A stretch of DNA of 58,455 bases from Burkholderiales bacterium (GCA_019745565.1 JAIESW010000008.1:1-58455), one strand, 5' to 3'. Counted from the stretch's first letter, positions 1 through 8,376 are shown. Notes: generated by a model from the letters alone, not told the origin. Numbers and translations are program-made.

Positions 1-177
1 GAGAACCTGAACATCCAGGGGCGCGATCAGGCGGATGCCGAACGCAAGCTGTTCCAGATGTACCCGAAGTCCCAGGTCCAGGAGTGCCACGAGGTCATCG
101 GCGGAACCTCGCGCGACGAAGGTCTCGACCTGGGTGGGATCCTGTCGCTGATCTCGAAGCAGGACAAGGACGGCTGA
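1..177 (+). CDS. C-terminal end of an unknown protein (partial)
   Basis: Only the last 58 codons are inside the window; the frame is open from base 1 and stops at a TGA at 175-177. The visible tail is hydrophilic, with one cysteine (in QECHEV) and a glycine-rich, weakly hydrophobic stretch (LDLGGILSLIS) before a charged end. No domain can be recognised from so short a piece, and no signal or membrane segment is apparent. It converges on the parA-like gene, with a palindromic repeat between the two stops. The reading frame is credible because its codon use matches the neighbouring genes; its function is unknown. Confidence 0.6.
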   Translation, partial: ENLNIQGRDQADAERKLFQMYPKSQVQECHEVIGGTSRDEGLDLGGILSLISKQDKDG

Positions 178-270
178 GGGGTCAGGGGTTAGGGGCTAGG
201 GGCTAGGGGCTAGGGTTGATGCGGTGCGCTTTGCGCTGTTCCCTAGTCCCTAGCCCCTAATCCCTAGCCT
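178..270. repeat. Heptameric GGGGCTA repeat arranged as a large inverted repeat
   Basis: The left arm (about 184-215) is a run of GGGGCTA-like heptamers and the right arm (241-268) is its complement (CCCTAGT, CCCTAGC units), separated by about 25 bases. The RNA of either strand would fold into a long imperfect hairpin. It lies exactly between two convergent genes, so it may end transcription from both sides, although no T-tract follows either arm. Similar short repeats are common between genes in high-GC proteobacteria. Confidence 0.65.
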
Positions 271-273
271 CCG

Positions 274-1038
274 CTATTCGACGAACCCTGTCTCCACCAA
301 TTCGTCCATCAAGGCGTCATAGTCCTGGGCGCCGCGGCTGCCCGGGGCATGGGTGAAGACGTCCTTGTTGGAGGCGGGACTCTCAGCGACGCTGACGCTC
401 TCGGAGATGCGGGTCTTGCACAACTCGTCGCCGAAACGTTCCAGGATGCTCTGGTAGATCTGCCAGGACATGTTCCGGCGTGAATCGAAGCGCGTCATGA
501 CGTAGCGCCGCGGCAGGCGCTTCTTCAGCACGTGCTCCAGCGCCTTCAGGGTCTTCTCCACCTGCATGACACCCTTGACCGCCAGGTAGTCGGCGGACAC
601 CGGGATCAGCACCCGGTCGCAGGCGAAGATGGCATTCAGGGACAGGACGCCGAGCAGCGGGCAGCAGTCGATCACGATCGGCCGGCCGGTGTTCAGGTTC
701 TCCTTCACGATCCCGGTGTTGAGCCGGTTCAGCACGTTCGGGCCCTTGCCGAACTGCGAGTCCACTTTCGAGAGCTCCACGTGGGCCGGGATGACTTCCC
801 ACCCGCCGTTGCTGGTGCGGATCAGGTCGGCGAGCGGCTTGAACTTCTCGTAGAAGGACAGAATGCTCTCGTCGGCATTCGCCACCGTGGTGCCGCAGAT
901 GTACGAAAGGTGCGCCTGCGGGTCCAGATCGATGGTGAGGGGCCGCTTGCCCCGGCGTGCCAATGCGGCCGACAGATTGAGCGACGTCGTCGTCTTGCCG
1001 ACGCCACCCTTCTGATTGAACACGCATATTTTGGCCAT
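274..1038 (-). CDS. ParA-family (MinD/ParA/Soj) ATPase, orphan
   Basis: A 254-residue protein with the deviant Walker A motif KGGVGKTT at residues 10-17, the Walker A' segment DLDPQAHL near residue 37 and the hydrophobic strand ending in DCCP near residue 125. These define the ParA/Soj branch of P-loop ATPases, which form ATP-dependent dimers on DNA and position cargo such as chromosome origins, plasmids or protein clusters. The length fits a Soj-like protein without an N-terminal DNA-binding domain. No parB gene or parS-like site is visible next to it, so it is an orphan here and its cargo is unknown. It begins at the ATG at 1038 and has a good sigma70-type promoter just upstream. Confidence 0.88.
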   Translation of the reverse strand: MAKICVFNQKGGVGKTTTSLNLSAALARRGKRPLTIDLDPQAHLSYICGTTVANADESILSFYEKFKPLADLIRTSNGGWEVIPAHVELSKVDSQFGKGPNVLNRLNTGIVKENLNTGRPIVIDCCPLLGVLSLNAIFACDRVLIPVSADYLAVKGVMQVEKTLKALEHVLKKRLPRRYVMTRFDSRRNMSWQIYQSILERFGDELCKTRISESVSVAESPASNKDVFTHAPGSRGAQDYDALMDELVETGFVE

Positions 1039-1077
1039 GGTTCTTCGCTTCCGGGCGGGACGGCCGGAGAGAGGATG

Positions 1078-1106
1078 TTTCTATAACTGAATCAATTGCT
1101 TGTCAA
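1078..1106 (-). promoter_or_regulatory. Candidate sigma70 promoter of the parA-like gene
   Basis: Read on the minus strand there is a perfect -35 box TTGACA (1106-1101). A TAGAAA -10-like box (1083-1078) lies 17 bases further; an overlapping TATAGA (1085-1080) has 15-base spacing. The -10 lies about 40 bases upstream of the ATG at 1038. This AT-rich patch stands out in an otherwise GC-rich stretch. Confidence 0.55.
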
Positions 1107-1251
1107 GGCTAGCTCCTTGGGCGGGTGAGCTTCGTCACCCAACTGCAGCATGGCGGTCGCATCCAGCCACGATCGGTTATCGGACAGCCCTGCACCAAGT
1201 GAAGAAAAATTTGCGCCGGCCCCGTCGCTGCTCAGTGCGCCGGCACGGGGG

Positions 1252-2202
1252 CTAAGGCTCCTGGGACTGGACTGCCTCCGCCCGGACTCCCCGCATCGCC
1301 AGCGCCGCAGCGGCAGTCCGAGTCTCCACCCCGAGCTTCTCGTAGATGTGCTCGAGATGCTTGTTCACGGTCCGCGGGCTCATGCCGAGGATGTCGCCGA
1401 TGTCGCGGTTGGTCTTGCCCTTGGCCACCCACAGCAGCACCTCGAGTTCACGGGGCGTGAGGTTGTAGGTGTCGGCCAGGGGAGCCGGTTCCGTTTCGCG
1501 CCGCACCTCCTCCAGTTTCAACAGGAAGCCGCCGCCGGTCACCGGTCCGCCGTAGATCAGCTTGAGCCGGTGCTCGTCCCGGTCCCGGACGAGCATCGCC
1601 GACTCGTCCCCCGCGGCCGCCATGGCACCCTGCATCCACCGCCAGACTTCCGGCGGCAGTGCGGACTCGTCGGGATCGCCTTCGAAGTAAGCGGCAAGCC
1701 AGCGCATCGCCTGTCGCGTGCGCAGGCTGGCCTTGCCGGTGGCATCGACCACCACGATCGCACTGCCGGACGCTTCGATCGCATCGCGCGCCCGCGTGAC
1801 CCTGCGCGCGCTCTGCACGTGCGCCCCGATGCGCGCCAGCACCTCGGCCGGCTGGATCGGTTTGGTGACGTAGTCGATGCCGCCCGCGGCAAAGCCCGCG
1901 AGCACATGCTCGGTCTCGGTGAGCCCGGTCATGAAGACGACGGGGATCTCGCGCGTCTCCTCGGCGGCCTTCAGCCGGCGGCAGGTCTCGAACCCGTCGA
2001 GGCCCGGCATCACGGCATCGAGCAGGATCACGTCCGGCGTGGTGCGCCGCGCCGTCTCGATCGCCCGCTCGCCGTCGGTGGCCACCAGCACCACGTGACC
2101 GGCGGCACCGAGCACGTCGGCCAGCACGGCGAGATTGTCGGGCACGTCGTCCACGATGAGGACGACGTCGCCCTCACGTGGCGTGGGCGTGCCCATCGGC
2201 AT
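1252..2202 (-). CDS. Response regulator, REC domain plus LuxR/FixJ-type HTH
   Basis: A 316-residue regulator. The N-terminal receiver domain has the acidic pair D18-D19, phosphoacceptor D62 (in LLDAVMPG) and conserved K114. A middle segment (about 135-235) resembles a small PAS-like module, and residues about 247-305 form a LuxR/NarL-type helix-turn-helix (NLTPRELEVL ... MSPRTVNKHL). Its start codon overlaps the end of the upstream histidine-kinase gene by 29 bp, so the two are almost surely co-transcribed and coupled. By family, phosphorylation at D62 would promote dimer binding to an inverted repeat; the palindrome at 5769-5794 in front of the transport operon is the obvious candidate. That target is inference from context. 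Confidence 0.9.
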   Translation of the reverse strand: MPMGTPTPREGDVVLIVDDVPDNLAVLADVLGAAGHVVLVATDGERAIETARRTTPDVILLDAVMPGLDGFETCRRLKAAEETREIPVVFMTGLTETEHVLAGFAAGGIDYVTKPIQPAEVLARIGAHVQSARRVTRARDAIEASGSAIVVVDATGKASLRTRQAMRWLAAYFEGDPDESALPPEVWRWMQGAMAAAGDESAMLVRDRDEHRLKLIYGGPVTGGGFLLKLEEVRRETEPAPLADTYNLTPRELEVLLWVAKGKTNRDIGDILGMSPRTVNKHLEHIYEKLGVETRTAAAALAMRGVRAEAVQSQEP

Positions 2203-5200
2203 ACCTCCCGAGACGCCGCGAGAACTCGTCGATGCGGAAGCGGCGGATCAGTTCGCGCAGTTCCATCGCGAACGGCGCATAGCGCGCATCCAGATGCTCG
2301 ATCTCGTCCAGTTTGGCGTGGATGCCTTTCACGTAGCCGATCGCACCCAGCTCGATCAGCTGCGCGAGATGCTCGGCCGGCGGCAGTGCGAGCGGTCCGC
2401 TTCTCACCGGCACCGGCACTTCCGTCTCGCCGCGATAGATCCATTGCAACCCGAGGTGCCATTCGAGCTTCGCCATCAGTTCGGTGACCAGGACCGGCTT
2501 CACGATGAAATCGCTGCACCCGGCGGCCGACTGCTTTTCGACGTCGTTCTCGTAAGCGTTGGCGGACACCATGATGATGGGCAGCTTCGTGAGCCCCGCC
2601 GCCCGCAACTGCCGGCACACCGACCAGCCATCCTGATCCGGCATGGCGATGTCGAGCAGGATCGCGTCGGGCTGGAAGCGCGCTGCTTCGCGCAGGCATT
2701 CCGCTCCCGACGCTGCCTGGCGCACCTCGAACCCGAGCGGCAGCAGCAGATTCACGAGCAGTTCGCGTTGCGTCGCCTGATCGTCGACGACGAGGATGCG
2801 CCGCACCGCACCGCGATAGCCCGTGATGTCCGCCTCCAGGATCGGCGTGGTCCGCGGCGTGTCCACGCGCGAGAGGTGCAGCTTCACCCCGAACGCGCTC
2901 CCCGCACCAGGCTCGCTCTTCACGGTGATCTCACCGCCCATCAACTCGGTCAGCAATCGCGTGATGGCAAGACCCAGCCCGGTACCCACGTCGCCGCGCT
3001 GCTTCGCCGAGCCGCTGCGCTCGAAGGGCAGAAAGATGCGCTCGAGATCCTGCTTCGAGATGCCGATGCCGGTGTCGATCACCTCGAAGCGCGCGATCTC
3101 GCGCTGATAGCTGACCTTCAGGGTGACGCTGCCCGCATCGGTGAACTTGACGGCGTTGGCGAGCAGGTTGATGAGGATCTGCCGCAAACGCCGCTCGTCC
3201 GCGTGCACCACCATGGGCAGTCCCTCGACCCCCTCGAAGCGGAACGCGAGCCCCTTCGATTCGGCCTGGACCTTGAACATCTTCACGACCTGGTCGAGCA
3301 GTTCGGGCAAGTGCACTTCGCCGCGCTCCAGGCGCAGCTTGCCGGCCTCGATCTTGGCGATGTCGAGCAGCCCGTCGATGAGGCCGAGCAGATGCTCGCC
3401 GCTGCGCCGGATCACGTCGATCGCGTCGCGCCGGTTGCCGGGGATCTGAGTGTCCTTCTGCAGGATCTGCGCGTAGCCGAGGATGCTGTTGAGCGGCGTG
3501 CGCAGTTCGTGGCTCATGCCGGTCACGTAGCGGCTCTTCGCGAGATTCGCGGCCTCCGCCGCCTCCTTTGCCCGCTGCAGCTTCGCGTCGGTGCGCCGGT
3601 GCGCCTCGATTTCACGCATGAGCAGATTGGTCTGACGGTTCGATTCCTCCTGAGCGACCTTGCGGCTCTCGCTCGCCAGCACCACCCACCATGCGGCCAC
3701 CGCCGCGATCAGGACGAGCACCGCGAAGACCTTCAGGAACACGATACGCAGTTCCGGCAGCGCCGTCGGGCCCGCACCCACGAGCGCGACGCTCTCCTGG
3801 TAGTAGACCAGCGCGAGAATCGCTGCCAGCGCGGCAGTGAAGCCCGCGAGCAGCGTCAGATAGTGTGCGAGCCGCGACTTCAGTTGATCGGTCACCGGCT
3901 GCGGCAGGATGCTGCCCAAGGCCCGCATGACCTGGTCGCCGAGACGTGCCTCCTCTTTGCACAGGTCGTGGCACCGCGCGTCGAGCGAGCAGCACAGCGA
4001 GCAGATGGTGCCGCCGTAGGCCGGGCAATGGGCCATGTCAGCGTGCTCGAACGTGTTGTCGCAGATCACGCAGGTGGCCATGGTGCCGCCGCCGACGAAG
4101 CGGGTCGGCTGGCGGGCGATGTAGTAGCGTCCCTTGGTGAGGATCGCGATCGCAGGCGCCGTCACGAAAGCCGTCACGAGGGCGATGAACGACGAAAACG
4201 CCTGCGCCGCCGCCCCGAAAGCGCCGAGGAAAGCGGCGATCGACAGCGCCGATGCGATCAGCATCGCGCCGACGCCCACCGGATTGACGTCGTACAGGTG
4301 AGCGCGCTTGAACTCGATGTGCTTCGGCGAGTATCCGAGCGGCTTGTTCACGACCAGATCCGCCACCAGCGCACCGACCCACGCGATCGCGACGTTCGAG
4401 TAGAGCCCGAGGACATGCTCGAGCGCCTTGAACACGCCGAGCTCCATCAGCACGACCGCGATCAGCACGTTGAACACCAGCCAGACCACGCGGCCCGGAT
4501 GGCTGTGGGTGACCCGGGCGAAGAAGTTCGACCACGCGAGCGATCCGGCGTACGCGTTGGTCACGTTGATCTTCACCTGCGAGACGATGACGAACAGCGT
4601 GGTCGCGGCGAGCGCCCATTCCGGTCGTGAAAAGACGTACTGGAAGCCGATGAGGTACATCTGCGTCGGCTCCGACGCCTTGTCCACGCTCACCTCGTGC
4701 TGCACGGCGAGGAACGCGAGGAAGGCGCCACCCAGCATCTTCGCGGCTCCGAGGATGATCCAGCCCGGTCCTGCACTGATGAGCGCAGTCCACCAGCGCA
4801 CGCGGTTGTTCGCGTTCTTCTCCGGCAGGAAGCGGAGGAAGTCCACCTGCTCGCCGATCTGGGCGATGAGGGAGAACGCGATCGTCGCCGCCGACGCGAA
4901 CAGCAGCAGATCGAACCCGGAACCGCTTTCCGCGTGGCCCGCGAACGTCGTAAAGCTGGTGAAGGCCGAGGGCTCCTTCCACAGCACCGCGGCGAACGGC
5001 AGAAACAGCAGCACGATCCACAGCGGCTGGGTCCAGAGCTGCAGGCGGCTGATCAGCGTGATGCCGTGGGTGACCAGCGGGATGACCACCAGCGAGCACA
5101 CCAGGTAGCCCACCGTGAGCGGCAGCTTGAAGTAGAGCTCGAGCGCCAGCGCCATGATCGCCGCCTCGAGCGCGAAGAAGATGAACGTGAACGAGGCGTA

Positions 5201-5662
5201 GATGAGCGAGGTGATGGTGGACCCGATGTACCCGAAGCCGGCGCCGCGGGTGAGCAGGTCCATGTCGAGGCCGTACTTCGAGGCGTAGTAGCTGATCGGC
5301 AGCCCCGACAGGAAGATGATGGCACCCACCACCAGGATCGCCCAGAACGCGTTGGTGAAACCGAAGGCGATCGCGATGGTGCCGCCGATCGCCTCGAGTG
5401 CGAGGAACGACACGGCGCCGATGGCCGTGTTCGCGACGCGGAACTCCGACCATTTGCGGAACGAGCGCGGCGTGAAGCGCAGCGCGTAGTCCTCGAGCGT
5501 CTCGTTCGCCACCCACCGGTTGTAGTCGCGCCGGATCTTGACGATCCGTTGGGTCGCCGGCGCGTTCACGGCCTGGGATCGCAAGAGCTGGGGGGCATCG
5601 GAGTCTGCTGCAGGAAGGTTGCACGGCCGCGCTCGAGTCGCGCGCGGCCACGGATGCGTCAT
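2174..5662 (-). CDS. NCS1 permease-histidine kinase-receiver fusion (transporter-type sensor)
   Basis: A protein of about 1162 residues. Residues about 45-515 form a multi-spanning NCS1-type permease (cytosine, purine, allantoin, hydantoin transporter family). Residues 531-568 form a cysteine-rich linker with C531, C534, C546, C554, C557, C558, C564 and C568, zinc-ribbon-like in spacing. Two further membrane segments lie near 600-622 and 638-662. A complete kinase core follows: H718 in MSHELRTPLN, N836 in the N box, DTGIG at 863 and GTGLGL at 893. The receiver domain has D960-D961, D1004 and K1055, and a helical tail without a histidine ends the protein. I chose the ATG at 5662; frames open further upstream to 5854 lack a recognisable domain. 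It probably phosphorylates the adjacent LuxR-type regulator in response to a small nitrogen compound; ligand and any transport activity are inferred. Confidence 0.9.
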   Translation of the reverse strand: MTHPWPRATRARPCNLPAADSDAPQLLRSQAVNAPATQRIVKIRRDYNRWVANETLEDYALRFTPRSFRKWSEFRVANTAIGAVSFLALEAIGGTIAIAFGFTNAFWAILVVGAIIFLSGLPISYYASKYGLDMDLLTRGAGFGYIGSTITSLIYASFTFIFFALEAAIMALALELYFKLPLTVGYLVCSLVVIPLVTHGITLISRLQLWTQPLWIVLLFLPFAAVLWKEPSAFTSFTTFAGHAESGSGFDLLLFASAATIAFSLIAQIGEQVDFLRFLPEKNANNRVRWWTALISAGPGWIILGAAKMLGGAFLAFLAVQHEVSVDKASEPTQMYLIGFQYVFSRPEWALAATTLFVIVSQVKINVTNAYAGSLAWSNFFARVTHSHPGRVVWLVFNVLIAVVLMELGVFKALEHVLGLYSNVAIAWVGALVADLVVNKPLGYSPKHIEFKRAHLYDVNPVGVGAMLIASALSIAAFLGAFGAAAQAFSSFIALVTAFVTAPAIAILTKGRYYIARQPTRFVGGGTMATCVICDNTFEHADMAHCPAYGGTICSLCCSLDARCHDLCKEEARLGDQVMRALGSILPQPVTDQLKSRLAHYLTLLAGFTAALAAILALVYYQESVALVGAGPTALPELRIVFLKVFAVLVLIAAVAAWWVVLASESRKVAQEESNRQTNLLMREIEAHRRTDAKLQRAKEAAEAANLAKSRYVTGMSHELRTPLNSILGYAQILQKDTQIPGNRRDAIDVIRRSGEHLLGLIDGLLDIAKIEAGKLRLERGEVHLPELLDQVVKMFKVQAESKGLAFRFEGVEGLPMVVHADERRLRQILINLLANAVKFTDAGSVTLKVSYQREIARFEVIDTGIGISKQDLERIFLPFERSGSAKQRGDVGTGLGLAITRLLTELMGGEITVKSEPGAGSAFGVKLHLSRVDTPRTTPILEADITGYRGAVRRILVVDDQATQRELLVNLLLPLGFEVRQAASGAECLREAARFQPDAILLDIAMPDQDGWSVCRQLRAAGLTKLPIIMVSANAYENDVEKQSAAGCSDFIVKPVLVTELMAKLEWHLGLQWIYRGETEVPVPVRSGPLALPPAEHLAQLIELGAIGYVKGIHAKLDEIEHLDARYAPFAMELRELIRRFRIDEFSRRLGRYADGHAHAT

Positions 5663-5768
5663 CGCAACAAGCGCACCAGTGATCCGGCGCGCGGCGTATC
5701 GGTCGATGCGGGTCGCCCGCGCCATTCTCGCGTGCGCGCGCGCGAGCGACAACGACCAGTGCACACAT

Positions 5769-5794
5769 GCGGATACGTCATTTGACGTATCCGC
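5769..5794. promoter_or_regulatory. Perfect 12-bp inverted repeat, candidate operator
   Basis: The arms GCGGATACGTCA (5769-5780) and TGACGTATCCGC (5783-5794) are exact complements separated by TT. The site lies in the 402-bp divergent region between the permease-kinase gene (start 5662) and the ABC transporter operon (start 6065), where a dimeric LuxR/FixJ-type regulator would be expected to bind. A hairpin role is less likely, as it is far from any stop codon. Confidence 0.6.
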
Positions 5795-5913
5795 GCGACG
5801 CGCGCGGAAAGGGTGCAGGCAGGTCGTGCCAGGCACTCGATTGGTGCGTCGCACAAACTTCTACCGAAGGATGGTCTTGTGGAAATTTCCTCTGCGATCG
5901 CACATCGGCCGGT

Positions 5914-5929
5914 TACGTCAAAGTGCGTA
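5914..5929. promoter_or_regulatory. Degenerate second operator-like site
   Basis: The 16-base core TACGTCAAAGTGCGTA matches the core of the perfect palindrome (5774-5789) at 11 of 16 positions, keeping the complete left half TACGTCA and the right end CGTA. It lies 140 bp closer to the transport operon. The remainder of the 5663-6064 gap holds a short perfect palindrome (GGAAATTTCC, 5881-5890), an imperfect dyad (TTGGTGCGTCGCACAA, 5841-5856) and no convincing gene. Confidence 0.4.
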
Positions 5930-6064
5930 TTGTTGCACCTGCACACGGCCCCTTACCTTGCGCTCCGACGCGGCAACGGATGGACGTCGGAGATGAGCGC
6001 AGCGATGCGCCGGCTCGAGTCGACACCGTTTTCGCTCGCCCTCTTCGACCGCAAGGAGAACCTG

Positions 6065-7348
6065 ATGAGCCGTCGCAACCGTCCCGAAACGCCTGATACC
6101 GAAGTGCTCTCGTCCGACGCGCTCACGCGCCGTCGCATCGCCATGGGCCTCGCGGCCGCGCCGTTCGCCGCTGCCGTTCCCAACCTCTCGTTCGCCGCCG
6201 ATCATCCGACCGCGAAGGTGAACACCACCGGCCTCGCGGTGACCGACAAGGAAGTCATCGTCGGCCAGTTGCACTCGGCCACCGGCACCATGGCCATCAG
6301 CGAGACCGGTTCGATCCAGGCCGAGCGCCTCGCGATCGAGCAGATCAATGCGATGGGTGGCGTGCTCGGCCGCCAGATCAAGATCATCCAGGAAGACGGC
6401 CAGAGCGACTGGCCCACCTTCGCCGAGAAGGCCAAGAAGCTGCTGGTGAATGACAAGGTGGCCGCGGTGTTCGGCTGCTGGACCTCGGCCTCGCGCAAGG
6501 CGGTGCTGCCGGTGTTCGAGAAGGAGAACGGGATGCTCTACTACCCGACCTTCTACGAAGGCCTCGAGCAGTCGAAGAACGTCATCTACACCGGCCAGGA
6601 AGCCACCCAGCAGATCATCTACGGCCTCGACTGGGTCGCCAAGGAGAAGGGCGCCAAGTCCTTCTTCCTGATCGGTTCCGACTACATCTGGCCGCGCACG
6701 TCCAACAAGATCGCGCGCAAGCACATCGAGAACTTCCAGAAGGCGAAGGTGGTGGGAGAGGAGTACTACCCGCTCGGCCACACCAACTTCAACTCGCTCA
6801 TCAACAAGATCAAGGTGGCGAAGCCCGATTGCGTGTACGCGATCGTCGTGGGCGGTTCGAACGTGGCGTTCTACAAGCAGATGAAGGCCGCGGGCATCAC
6901 CGCCGACAAGCAGCTCCTGCTCACCATCTCGGTGACCGAGGACGAACTGCTCGGCATCGGCGGCGAGAACTGCAACGGCTTCTACGCCTGCATGAAGTAC
7001 TTCCAGAGCCTCGATAACGCGAACAACAAGAAGTTCGTGGACGCGTTCAAGGCCAAGTACGGCGCGAAGGCGGTGATCGGCGACGTGACGCAGGCGGCCT
7101 ACCTGGGTCCGTGGCTGTGGAAGGCCACGGTCGAGAAGGCCGGCAGCTTCGACATCGACAAGGTGGCGGCCGCTTCGCCCGGTATCGAGTTCAAGGGCGC
7201 GCCGGAGGGCTACGTGAAGATCCACGAAAACCACCACCTGTGGAGCAAGGCGCGCATCGGCCAGATCCAGACCGACGGTCAATTCAAGATGATCGCCGAG
7301 TCGGCCGACCTGATCGAGCCGAACCCGTTCCCGAAGGGCTATCAGTAA
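6065..7348 (+). CDS. urtA: Urea/short-chain-amide ABC transporter, substrate-binding protein (UrtA-like)
   Basis: A 427-residue periplasmic binding protein of the type I (Leu/Ile/Val-receptor) fold. The N-terminus has a twin-arginine-like leader (TRRRIAMGLAAAPFAAA) ending near NLSFA. The body carries hallmark UrtA segments such as GQLHSATGTMAISE and AVFGCWTSASRKAVLP. The ATG at 6065 follows a good AGGAGA box. It heads a run of five transporter genes ending in formamidase, so the ligand could be urea, formamide, acetamide or a related amide; in Methylophilus the equivalent locus is fmdDEF. A strong hairpin directly after its stop codon probably raises its expression above that of the membrane genes. 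Confidence 0.9.
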   Translation: MSRRNRPETPDTEVLSSDALTRRRIAMGLAAAPFAAAVPNLSFAADHPTAKVNTTGLAVTDKEVIVGQLHSATGTMAISETGSIQAERLAIEQINAMGGVLGRQIKIIQEDGQSDWPTFAEKAKKLLVNDKVAAVFGCWTSASRKAVLPVFEKENGMLYYPTFYEGLEQSKNVIYTGQEATQQIIYGLDWVAKEKGAKSFFLIGSDYIWPRTSNKIARKHIENFQKAKVVGEEYYPLGHTNFNSLINKIKVAKPDCVYAIVVGGSNVAFYKQMKAAGITADKQLLLTISVTEDELLGIGGENCNGFYACMKYFQSLDNANNKKFVDAFKAKYGAKAVIGDVTQAAYLGPWLWKATVEKAGSFDIDKVAAASPGIEFKGAPEGYVKIHENHHLWSKARIGQIQTDGQFKMIAESADLIEPNPFPKGYQ

Positions 7349-7359
7349 GCGAACCGCTG

Positions 7360-7394
7360 GTCGCTCCCGTGCGGTGTTGCCGCGCGGGAGCGAC
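7360..7394 (+). promoter_or_regulatory. Strong intercistronic hairpin after urtA
   Basis: The arms GTCGCTCCCG (7360-7369) and CGGGAGCGAC (7385-7394) are exact complements, and the 15-base loop contains a further short GCGG/CCGC pairing. It starts 12 bases after the urtA stop and has no T-tract. Such hairpins after binding-protein genes usually protect the upstream mRNA or partly reduce read-through. Confidence 0.6.
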
Positions 7395-7436
7395 GCGATG
7401 CCCGACCCACCGCTTCCCGTTCACGAAGGCGTCTCC

Positions 7437-8351
7437 ATGACCGCAGCCGAGATCACGAACATCGTCATGATGCAGGGCTTCGCCGGCCTCTCGCTCTTCA
7501 GCGTGCTGCTGCTGATGGGCCTGGGGCTCGCGATCATCTTCGGTCAGATGGGCGTCATCAACATGGCGCACGGCGAGTTCATGACGATCGGCGCCTACAC
7601 CATCTTTCTGTGCTCGAGCCTGACGCAGACCTACGCGCCGAGCTTCATGCCCTACTACTTCTTCGTCGCGATCGTCACGGCGTTCATCCTCGCGTTCGCG
7701 TTCGGCTGGCTGGCCGAATGGGCGCTCATCCGGCACCTCTACCGCCGGCCGCTCGACACGCTGCTCGCCACCTGGGGCCTGAGCCTCGGCATGCAGCAGG
7801 CATTCCGCTCCACCTTCGGCGCGAAGGAGGTGAGCCCGACCCTGCCCGAGTGGCTGCTCGGTTCCTGGATGCCCCATGAGGGCCTCGACATCCCCATCAA
7901 CGGCCTGTTCGTGATGGGCCTCACGCTGCTCGTGACCGGCGGCGTGTTCCTGATGCTGTACCGGTCGCGCTGGGGCCTGCGCGTACGCGCCACGGTCGCG
8001 AATCGAACTATGGCGAACGCCATCGGCATCAACACCCGCAAGACCGACCGCATGACCTTCGCCATCGGCTGCGGCATCGCCGGCGTCGCCGGCGCGGCGT
8101 TCACCACCATCGGCTCCACCGGTCCCACCAGCGGTTCGCTCTACATCGTGGACGCATTCCTCGTGGTGACCTTCGGCGGCGCCGCGAGCCTGCTGGGTAC
8201 CGTGGCCTCGGCCTTCGGCATCGCCCAGACGCAGTCGGTGAGCGAGTTCTTCATGACCGGTTCCATGGCGAGAGTGCTGACGCTGCTGCTGATCATCTCG
8301 ATCCTGATGATCCGTCCCCAGGGACTGTTCGCCGCCAAGGTCCGCCGCTGA
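7437..8351 (+). CDS. urtB: Urea/amide ABC transporter permease (UrtB-like)
   Basis: A 304-residue inner-membrane permease of the LivH/UrtB type, with about eight hydrophobic segments. Characteristic features are the GQMGVINMAHGEFMTIGAY segment near the N-terminus and the cytoplasmic loop GLRVRATVANRTMANAIGIN that contacts the ATPases. I chose the ATG at 7437 because GAAGG lies eight bases upstream; an in-frame ATG at 7398 would add 13 residues but falls close to the preceding hairpin. It forms the translocation pore with the next gene product. Its place between binding protein and second permease matches the usual urt gene order. Confidence 0.9.
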   Translation: MTAAEITNIVMMQGFAGLSLFSVLLLMGLGLAIIFGQMGVINMAHGEFMTIGAYTIFLCSSLTQTYAPSFMPYYFFVAIVTAFILAFAFGWLAEWALIRHLYRRPLDTLLATWGLSLGMQQAFRSTFGAKEVSPTLPEWLLGSWMPHEGLDIPINGLFVMGLTLLVTGGVFLMLYRSRWGLRVRATVANRTMANAIGINTRKTDRMTFAIGCGIAGVAGAAFTTIGSTGPTSGSLYIVDAFLVVTFGGAASLLGTVASAFGIAQTQSVSEFFMTGSMARVLTLLLIISILMIRPQGLFAAKVRR

Positions 8352-8376
8352 TTTCGCAATACCCGGAGCAACATCC

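Noticed and set aside
1090..1160. Minimal hairpin at the end of the LuxR-type regulator
   Set aside because: A small GGGTGA/TCACCC stem near 1123-1140 is present but is too short and has no T-tract to claim a terminator.
2135..4630. Long open frames on the plus strand opposite the permease-kinase gene
   Set aside because: They are antisense to a gene with complete domains, have unusual Arg/His/Asp-rich composition and no recognisable motif; they are by-products of high GC content.
5663..5854. A longer N-terminus of the permease-kinase from an ATG at 5854
   Set aside because: The added 64 residues are Arg/Cys/His-rich with no similarity to NCS1 proteins and would cover the palindromic operator.
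5663..6064. Sigma54 promoter for the transport operon
   Set aside because: I looked for a GG-N10-GC element; TTGCA occurs near 5932 but no TGGCAC-like element is at the right distance.
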